Origin: Clostridia bacterium
GTDB taxonomy: Bacteria; Bacillota; Clostridia; Oscillospirales; Acutalibacteraceae
DNA: 23,843 bases
Assembly: GCA_017615405.1 (NCBI GenBank)
Contig: JAGAAE010000146.1
Coordinates: 1-23,843, forward strand
Direction: 5' to 3'
The notes below the pieces were generated by a model. The model did not search any database. It saw only the letters and a program-made list of their open reading frames with translations, and was not told the DNA's origin. Position 1 is the first letter of the stretch; every line of letters starts with the position of its first letter. Positions 8,651 through 15,223 of this stretch are shown here, piece after piece. A program made the translations under genes and the position numbers.

Positions 8651-11600
8651 ATGAAAGGTTCAAATTTCAATCGGCTAATCTCAATCACGCTTTGTATCGC
8701 TATTGTGATATTGGCGTGCCCCGCGTTTGCCTCGCTGACTGCTATGGCAACCGCACCCGCTAATTCAAACGATATAGCGGAATTCGTTGAAGTCGGTGAA
8801 AATCTTTACTCTTATGACGGTGCTACAGAGCAGATTGACACCACAGTTCCAAACGACTGGACTCAGCTTACAAGTTCCAACTGTAACTGGTTGTGGAATC
8901 CCGGCGGCACGGTTGAGGGTACTACTCAAGCGGATAATGGCGGTCCCGGCGTAAACATTAATAGTTCGAGTGCCAGCGGTGCCATTGTATTCTCGGCCCC
9001 GAACACAGCGGATTATGTCCTGTCGGTTCGTTTTCGTATAGCTCAGGGGAGTGGCGCTTACGGACTTATGACCAATATCGCCGACCCGCTCTCAAGTGCT
9101 ACCGGCGCAACACTTTCGTATATTTCCCTTACCACATCGAACGATGTGACTACCGGAACCGTAACGCAGTATAACCGCCAAGGTGGAGGTCAGTATGATT
9201 CAAGCAGTTATACCTATTCTGAAATAGGAAACTCCGGCAGCGCATCTATATATCCGGGCGCTATCGTAACTTTGAAGGCGTATAGCTTTAAAGGTTCTAC
9301 CTACTTTTATGTCAATGATGAATTGGTTGCATACGGTGCGCAGAGAAATCCGGAAACAATTAAAAGCCTGTGCGGTGTATATACAAGCGGCGCAAAACTC
9401 CGAATTGTTGCCGTCAGCATTGATGCCTTGCAGACTAACGACATCAGAACGAAAGTCTTTGCCGGGAAGACGCTTTATTCCTTTGAGGGAGCTACAGAGG
9501 CGGTTGCCGACGCAGTCCCGACCGGATGGACTCAGATGACAGATGCTAATTGCAGCTGGCTCTGGCAGCCGGGCGGCACGCTTAAGGGCAAGATAGAGCA
9601 GAATAACGGCGGAAACGGCGTAGTAATGTCGAACGAAAGCGGAAACGGCGGTGTTGTATTCCCCTCGATTAACACTTCAAACTATGTTTTGACCGTTAAA
9701 ATCCGTATCGGCAGAGAATACGGTTCTTACGGACTGATGACCAATATCGCCGATCCGATTGCAAACGCTACCGGCGCAACGCTTTCCTATATTTCTTTAA
9801 GTACGTCCGATAGCGTTACTACCGGTTCAGCGGTTCAGTATAACCGTGTCGGTAGTTCGCAGTATGACAGGAATGAATATGCTTACGATAAAATAGGCAA
9901 CTCCGGCAGCGCACCGATATATCCCGGCGCAGTTGTAACTATGGAAGCATACAGCTATAACGGTTATACCTATTATTATATCGACGACGAATTTGTTTCC
10001 TATGGTAAACAGTACTTCTATGATCCCGATAAGAGCTTGTGCGGAGTATATGCAAGCGGTACCACCCTTAAAATCATAGACGTCAATATCAACGAAGCTG
10101 TAAGCAGGGATATAACCGAGAGAGCAACCGTTGGCTCAAATCTTTATTCCTATAACGGCGCTACAGAGCAGACCGATACCACCGTTCCGTCTAACTGGAC
10201 TCAGCTTACAAGCTCTAACTGCACATGGCTCTGGAACACAGGTAGTACTGTCGTCGGCACAACTGCGTCGAACAACGGCGGTCCCGGTGTAAACCTTACA
10301 AGCAACAGCAACGGTGCCGGCGGCGTCGTATTTCCTTCGGTCAACACTTCGAATTATGTTCTTACCGTTAAATTCCGTATCGCCAGCGACCACGGTTCGT
10401 ACGGTCTTATGACCAATATCGCAGACCCGATTTCAAATGCTACCGGAACAACGCTTTCTTATATTACTTTACCGACAGGCGGTGCGGTAGCCGGAACAGC
10501 AACTCAGTATAACCGTGTCGGAAACGGACAGTATGACATAACAGAATATGAATATTCAAAGGCCGGAAGCACGAGCAGTACACCGTATTATCCGGGCGCT
10601 ATCGTAACCATGAAAGTATACAGTTTTAACGGCTGTACATATTATTACATCAAGAATGACGACAGCACCCCGAAAACAAGCTCGTTTGAATTATTGGCTT
10701 GCGGCGCTCAGAAAGACCCGAATCTTACTAAGAGCTTATGCGGCGTATACTGCTATAACACGACTCTTCGCATTACTGCCGTCAGCATTGACGCTCTTAA
10801 CGCGGTTATCCCCGAAAATACTATCGCCGACTTTGACTTTGAAGATGACTCCTATACCGTCGGCGCACCCAATTGTGACGGCGACCAGTGGTCGGTAGAA
10901 TACGACTCCGGAGCAGATAACCATTACTTACAGCGTGCTGCGGGCAACAGCGCCTGGTATTCATGGGGCTTCACCCTTCCGAACACCGAATTATTGCCCG
11001 GCAGGACATATAAAGTATCCTTTAAGGCAAGATCAAACAAAAACGTATTCCTTGATTATTCCGTTCTTTCCTCCGGTGCCTACACTTCATTCTGTCCCGA
11101 CATCTATTATATCGATAAGAATAGCGAACTCTTAACCGCAAACACTTGGAAATCAATCGAAACCTATATTACCGCGAAAGATGATACGCGCGGCAGAAAT
11201 GCTTACTTCCGTATTCTCACAATGCTCTGGAACGGAACCGTTCTTGACTTTGACGATATCGTTATCGAAGAAGTTCAGGGTATGAGCTTCTGCGAATACG
11301 GCAACAAGTACGCTAAACCTCATATTGTTGAGGAAGACGGCGCAACATTAACCGCTTTGCCCGGCGATCCCGAGCGTGAGGGATATATCTTTAACGGCTG
11401 GTATCTTGACGGTGCGGCACTTACGACCGGCACGACTGTTAAGGGATATAAGAAAGCGTATGCTAACTGGACTGCGGCAGTAACAAGCAAGAACGATATC
11501 TCAAATATCACAACCACCGGAACTACAAATCTCGGTCTCACCGTTACAAATGCAAATGCATACCCCGTTAACTTTACCCTTGCAATGTCAGGCAGCGGCA

Positions 11601-12772
11601 GCGTTAAGGTATCTATATTCACCGGAATAACGGGCAGCTCCTCAACCGCTAAGAGCGTCGTCTGGGAGAGAACCTTTACAACCGGCGGCGATATAGGCGC
11701 GCTTATTAAGCCAAATACGATAAAGAGCGGAAGCACGACCGGAAACAGACTATATGTAACCGTTTCCAAGTCCGGCAGCCCGACCTTCACTATCAGTAAC
11801 TTTGTTATCGGTGCCGAAGGCGCTCCGACGGCACGCACCGCCCAATTCGACGTTGACGGCGACGGTTCTGCCAATATAATCGACCTTATCGTTCTTAAGA
11901 GAATGGCGGCAAGCGGCGAGCTTCATAAGGACAAAACATGGCTTGCAGATATCGACGATAACGGATTTATTGCTACTGCGGACGATATGACCGAGCTTAT
12001 CAAGGGACTTCTCGGCTCTAACGTTACAGCAACAAAATATGGCAGAGACCTTGTCTGGAATGAAGAGTTTAACGGCAACTCCATAAACACTGAACACTTT
12101 AAGTTCCCCTATGACAGTGAAGGCATTTACAGTACCGATCCTGACAATATTAAAGTTTCCGGCGGTAACCTTAATATCAACGTAACAAGAGCCGACGGAT
12201 ACAGTCTTGCAAAACCGGCATCTGTGAACACAGACGGAAAGCTTTCCATGCAGTACGGTTATCTTGAAATAAGAGCAAAGGCATCCTTATTGGAAAATCA
12301 TAGCACATGCTTCTGGCTCTACAGCGGAAATACGGGCGACCATTCCGGCAACTACGGCGAGGTCGACATCCTCGAAAGCGACGAGTATGGCGACGGCTTC
12401 AGACCGAATATTCATGTTTGGGACTGGGAGAACGGACGCATCGCGCAGTATTCCTCTAATTTCACAAAATATACCTACAGTTCAAGAGGATTCAATAAGA
12501 CAGAGTACCATATCTATGGCTTTGAATGGGATGCAAACGGTATGAAATTCTATGTTGACGGAACACTTATTGCAAGTGCAACCACCGCTCAACTTACTGC
12601 TTATAATTCCAATTATGGCGATATTATGGATGATTTCTATTGCCTCAGAATGTCGAACACGATGTTCGAAGGACTCGGATATTACGACGCTTTACCGACC
12701 TGCAGTATCGACTATATCAGACTGTATCAGAAATCGGGCGAACAGTATAAGATAAACGGCGTCATTCAGTAA
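8651..12772 (+). CDS. Exported multi-modular GH16 enzyme with three repeat modules and an internal dockerin
   Basis: 1373 residues. A signal peptide (about 1-29, C-P-A-F-A) precedes three copies of the same ~215-residue module as in the 2066-6826 protein (about 47-260, 268-481, 493-715). Then come a jelly-roll-like domain (about 722-875, ending in D-F-D-D-I-V-I-E-E), an InlB-like repeat (about 885-942), a beta-rich segment (about 945-1058), a type I dockerin (1066-1122) and a GH16 catalytic domain (about 1130-1362). GH16 marks are W-N-E-E-F-N-G, Y-G-Y-L-E-I-R-A-K, catalytic E-V-D-I-L-E at 1237-1242, F-E-W-D and I-D-Y-I-R-L-Y-Q. The start follows AAAAAAGGAG. The product is a secreted endo-beta-glycanase, probably held near the cell by its modules and/or its dockerin. 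Substrate is unknown. It is followed by a strong hairpin. Confidence 0.92.
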   Translation: MKGSNFNRLISITLCIAIVILACPAFASLTAMATAPANSNDIAEFVEVGENLYSYDGATEQIDTTVPNDWTQLTSSNCNWLWNPGGTVEGTTQADNGGPGVNINSSSASGAIVFSAPNTADYVLSVRFRIAQGSGAYGLMTNIADPLSSATGATLSYISLTTSNDVTTGTVTQYNRQGGGQYDSSSYTYSEIGNSGSASIYPGAIVTLKAYSFKGSTYFYVNDELVAYGAQRNPETIKSLCGVYTSGAKLRIVAVSIDALQTNDIRTKVFAGKTLYSFEGATEAVADAVPTGWTQMTDANCSWLWQPGGTLKGKIEQNNGGNGVVMSNESGNGGVVFPSINTSNYVLTVKIRIGREYGSYGLMTNIADPIANATGATLSYISLSTSDSVTTGSAVQYNRVGSSQYDRNEYAYDKIGNSGSAPIYPGAVVTMEAYSYNGYTYYYIDDEFVSYGKQYFYDPDKSLCGVYASGTTLKIIDVNINEAVSRDITERATVGSNLYSYNGATEQTDTTVPSNWTQLTSSNCTWLWNTGSTVVGTTASNNGGPGVNLTSNSNGAGGVVFPSVNTSNYVLTVKFRIASDHGSYGLMTNIADPISNATGTTLSYITLPTGGAVAGTATQYNRVGNGQYDITEYEYSKAGSTSSTPYYPGAIVTMKVYSFNGCTYYYIKNDDSTPKTSSFELLACGAQKDPNLTKSLCGVYCYNTTLRITAVSIDALNAVIPENTIADFDFEDDSYTVGAPNCDGDQWSVEYDSGADNHYLQRAAGNSAWYSWGFTLPNTELLPGRTYKVSFKARSNKNVFLDYSVLSSGAYTSFCPDIYYIDKNSELLTANTWKSIETYITAKDDTRGRNAYFRILTMLWNGTVLDFDDIVIEEVQGMSFCEYGNKYAKPHIVEEDGATLTALPGDPEREGYIFNGWYLDGAALTTGTTVKGYKKAYANWTAAVTSKNDISNITTTGTTNLGLTVTNANAYPVNFTLAMSGSGSVKVSIFTGITGSSSTAKSVVWERTFTTGGDIGALIKPNTIKSGSTTGNRLYVTVSKSGSPTFTISNFVIGAEGAPTARTAQFDVDGDGSANIIDLIVLKRMAASGELHKDKTWLADIDDNGFIATADDMTELIKGLLGSNVTATKYGRDLVWNEEFNGNSINTEHFKFPYDSEGIYSTDPDNIKVSGGNLNINVTRADGYSLAKPASVNTDGKLSMQYGYLEIRAKASLLENHSTCFWLYSGNTGDHSGNYGEVDILESDEYGDGFRPNIHVWDWENGRIAQYSSNFTKYTYSSRGFNKTEYHIYGFEWDANGMKFYVDGTLIASATTAQLTAYNSNYGDIMDDFYCLRMSNTMFEGLGYYDALPTCSIDYIRLYQKSGEQYKINGVIQ
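8789..10795 (+). repeat. Three copies of the ~215-residue module (second set)
   Basis: Approximate copies: 8789-9430, 9452-10093 and 10127-10795. They keep L-Y-S-[FY], W-T-Q-[LM]-T, N-C-x-W-L-W, Y-G-L-M-T-N-I-A-D-P, Q-Y-N-R, Y-P-G-A-[IV]-V-T and S-L-C-G-V-Y, including both invariant Cys. Copy 3 carries an insertion of about 10 residues (around K-N-D-D-S-T-P-K-T) after the Y-Y-Y-I strand. Copies in the two proteins resemble one another in a mosaic way (see findings). Confidence 0.88.
11846..12016 (+). other. Internal type I dockerin domain
   Basis: Encodes residues 1066-1122 of the GH16 protein. Two EF-hand-like calcium loops are visible: D-V-D-G-D-G-S-A-N-I-I-D (1067-1078) and D-I-D-D-N-G-F-I-A-T-A-D (1100-1111), each followed by a helix (L-I-V-L-K-R-M and D-M-T-E-L-I-K-G-L-L). 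The spacing fits type I dockerins, which bind cohesins. No cohesin was recognised in this window. Dockerins are more often terminal; here it sits just before the catalytic domain. Confidence 0.87.
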
Positions 12773-12810
12773 TACTTTTTATGCGGAAATAAGCCGCGTA
12801 ACTGCAAATC

Positions 12811-12836
12811 GTGTGCGCCCCGAAAGGGGCGCACAC
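12811..12836 (+). terminator. Strong hairpin after the exported GH16 gene, likely terminator or RNA-stability element
   Basis: A perfect 11-bp stem, GTGTGCGCCCC (12811-12821) pairing with GGGGCGCACAC (12826-12836), closes a GAAA tetraloop. It lies 38 bases after the stop at 12772. No T-run follows, so intrinsic termination may be weak or the element may protect the 3' end. A small GCGG/CCGC hairpin (12783-12797) precedes it. It marks the boundary between the exported-protein genes and the cytoplasmic enzyme genes. Confidence 0.7.
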
Positions 12837-12874
12837 ATCCAAAATAGTGGTTTAACATAAGATTAAGTTCGTGT

Positions 12875-12933
12875 GCCTGTAAATTTCAATACTAAGTTAT
12901 AATACATCTGATTTACTATTGAAATTTACAAGC
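12875..12933 (+). promoter_or_regulatory. Imperfect inverted repeat flanking a TATAAT box (candidate operator/promoter)
   Basis: The left arm GCCTGTAAATTTCAATACTA (12875-12894) and the right arm TACTATTGAAATTTACAAGC (12914-12933) are reverse complements at 18 of 20 positions, with a perfect 14-base core. The 19-base spacer contains TATAAT at 12898-12903. No good -35 box sits at the usual spacing (12875-12880 reads GCCTGT), so the promoter may need an activator, or the arms may bind a repressor. The next gene starts 22 bases downstream. The region could also simply fold into an AT-rich RNA hairpin. Confidence 0.5.
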
Positions 12934-12955
12934 ATTGTTTGCGGAGTGGAAATGA

Positions 12956-14296
12956 ATGTTAAGAAAAGCAACAAAAACCAATAGATTCCGTTATAAAGAG
13001 GAAATCGGACAAAATCCGTATTGCGGAATTATGAGTTTTCAGCATTTTCGCGGAGAAAAGCTATATTCGGACATTGTTGTAAAACCCGAAAATAAAATGT
13101 GCGAAACAGAAAATGTGGAATGTTATCCTATACCACAATATGTCGAACAGAAAGGGCGTTCACAGGGTTTTTACCCTGATAACACAGTAGCATATATAAG
13201 AGTTTTATGGAAAGAATTTGAACCGCAACAGAATGATTTTCGCTATGAATTCATTGAAGATATACTGAATAATGCCGGAAGCAAATCCCAGACGGTTATC
13301 TTCAGGTTAATGCCCCATAGTACAAGGGAAGAGGATGATGTTCCCGATTGGCTTAAAGGTTTAATTCCCTGCCCGGAAAGACCGGCGGGCAAGAGGGTAA
13401 AGGATTCGCCGACCGATCCTCTTTTTATAAAGCTTTTTTGCAAGGCAATAAAAAAACTTGGGGAAAGATTTGATGACGATCCGGTTTTTGATGCGATAGA
13501 TATTTCTGTTCCCGGTGCCTGGGGTGAAGGATATAATCTGCACCTTTACAGCAAAGATGATATACAAAGCATTTTTGATACTTATATCGAAGCTTTTCAA
13601 AATACGCAGTTGATTTCGCAATTTGAGCATACCGATATTTTGAATTATGTTCGTAAAAAACGTAATATAGGGTGGCGAGCGGACGGATTGGGAAATCCGT
13701 ATCACATAGACAAACTGTATCCGCCCTGAATTGAAAAAATCTCGGATTTCTGGAAAACTGCGCCGGTTTCCTTTGAATCATTCTGGTGGATGACAGAGTG
13801 GAAACGGCAGGGCTGGGATATTGATAAAATCATTGCTAAAACGCTCGAATGGCATATTTCGTCCTTCAATCCGAAATCGTTTCCGATACCTTACGAATGG
13901 AAAGATAAAGTTAAAAACTGGCTTTTGAAAATGGGATATCATTTTGCCGTATCTTCGGTTTCTTTTCCCCAAAATGTAAAACCGAACGATACTATGGAAA
14001 TAGTTTTGAATATCGAAAACGTCGGAGTAGCACCTTCGTATCATAGAATACCGTTATATGTAAAACTTAAATCGAACGAAGAATATGTATTTAAGACGGA
14101 CATTGATATAACAAAATGGATGCCCGGTAAACATAATAACGACATTTATATCGATATTCCTGCGAACATAAAAAAAGGAAAATACAGTGTTGAGATTTCG
14201 ATTTATGATGATATCGTAAAAAATGTTTATTTTTCTACAGACGCCGCCTTTGCCGACGGATGGTACAACATAGCAGAGATAAATATTTCAGATTAA
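12956..14296 (+). pseudogene. DUF4832-type glycosidase-like gene interrupted by an in-frame TGA
   Basis: One reading frame runs from ATG 12956 (GGAG 9 bases upstream) to TAA at 14296, broken only by TGA at 13727-13729; no frame change is involved. The first part (257 codons) has N-P-Y-C-G-I-M-S-F-Q near the start, A-Y-I-R-V-L-W-K-E-F-E-P, and G-A-W-G-E-G, which looks like a clan GH-A acid/base strand. After the stop the frame continues I-E-K-I-S-D-F-W, then T-F-E-type nucleophile context (V-S-F-E-S-F-W-W-M-T-E-W) and a C-terminal beta-sandwich (about 13950-14290). This order fits DUF4832 proteins, a TIM-barrel glycosidase-like group. The stop separates the presumed acid/base from the presumed nucleophile, so the short product should be inactive. 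It could be a recent nonsense mutation or an assembly error; an internal ATG at 13790 would give only a C-terminal piece. No signal peptide. Confidence 0.78.
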
Positions 14297-14353
14297 GACA
14301 TAGTAAGAAACTTTGATAAAACAGTGCCTGTTCAGTGGCAGAACGGAGTAAGA

Positions 14354-15208
14354 ATGAAAACTTGTGAAATACATATCCGTGACCCGTTTGTTTTAGCGGA
14401 AAACGGAAAATATTATCTTTACGGAACAAGGGCAGGAAACTGGGGAACCAAAACGAGCGGTTTTGACGTTTATGTTTCAATCGATCTTGAAAACTGGAGC
14501 GAGCCGAAGCCATGCTTTGATTCTGCCGCCTACGGGCTTAATGACGGATGCAACTGGGCACCGGAGGTACACAAATATAAAGGCGAATACTATATGTTTG
14601 CCACCTTCTCGGAGAAATCAAACTGCAATAAGAAAACCTATATACTAAAATCCTCAAGTCCCGAAGGTCCTTTTGCTCCGCACAGTAAAGGCGCCGTAAC
14701 GCCAACCGAATGGGAATGCCTTGACGGAACGTTTTATTTAAGCGAGGATAATAAACCTTTCGTTGTGTTCAGTCACGAGCATACGCAGATTATCGACGGA
14801 ACGATATGTTACGCTCCTTTAAGCGATGACCTTACTGAGCGTATCGGTGAACCGCAGGTGCTTTTTTCCGCGTCTTCGTCGGGTTGCTCCGACCCCTACG
14901 GAAATGAAAAGCACTATGTTACAGACGGACCGTTCCTTTTCAGGAGCAAATCAAACCAACTCTTTATGATATGGTCGACCTTTATCAAAAACCAGTATTC
15001 CGAATGCATAGTTAAATTTGCGGGCGGAAAACTCGGAGGAAAACTTACCCACCTTACTCCGCTAATCAACAACGACGGCGGACACGGTATGATTTTTAAT
15101 GCAGGGGAAAAGATCTATCTTACCCTGCACAGACCCAACACGCCGGGAAAAGAGCGCCCCGTTTTTATCGAGATAAATGATCAGGGCGATAGTTTTACTG
15201 TGGGTTGA
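14354..15208 (+). CDS. GH43-like five-bladed beta-propeller glycosidase (arabinosidase/xylosidase-like)
   Basis: 284 residues, the usual length of a single-domain GH43 enzyme; no signal peptide, so cytoplasmic. I chose ATG 14354, 5 bases after GGAG, rather than the in-frame GTG at 14324, because the protein then begins M-K-T-C-E-I-H-I-R-D-P. Catalytic-site motifs are I-R-D-P-F (Asp10, general base), W-A-P-E-V, L-D-G-T-F-Y (Asp124, pKa-tuning Asp), T-D-G-P-F-L (191) and D-G-G-H-G-M (about 241-246). The usual general-acid Glu in E-G-P is Asp191 here. Known activities of GH43 are mainly alpha-L-arabinofuranosidase, beta-xylosidase and exo-beta-1,3-galactanase; I cannot choose among them. Its neighbours suggest side-chain trimming of imported oligosaccharides. 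Confidence 0.87.
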   Translation: MKTCEIHIRDPFVLAENGKYYLYGTRAGNWGTKTSGFDVYVSIDLENWSEPKPCFDSAAYGLNDGCNWAPEVHKYKGEYYMFATFSEKSNCNKKTYILKSSSPEGPFAPHSKGAVTPTEWECLDGTFYLSEDNKPFVVFSHEHTQIIDGTICYAPLSDDLTERIGEPQVLFSASSSGCSDPYGNEKHYVTDGPFLFRSKSNQLFMIWSTFIKNQYSECIVKFAGGKLGGKLTHLTPLINNDGGHGMIFNAGEKIYLTLHRPNTPGKERPVFIEINDQGDSFTVG

Positions 15209-15223
15209 AAGGGAGGAACAACA

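Noticed and set aside
2207..10795. Tandem DNA repeats or CRISPR-like array
   Set aside because: The repetition is at protein level over about 215 residues with diverged codons; there is no short direct repeat with spacers.
13727..13729. Alternative genetic code with TGA as Trp or Gly
   Set aside because: Several intact genes end in TGA (for example at 6826, 15208 and 22215), and tryptophan is encoded by TGG throughout.
13727..13749. TGA read as selenocysteine, with a small AAATC/GATTT hairpin (13737-13749) as a SECIS element
   Set aside because: The stem is only 5 AT-rich pairs with a 3-base loop, lacks the features of a bacterial SECIS, and the family is not expected to use selenocysteine here.
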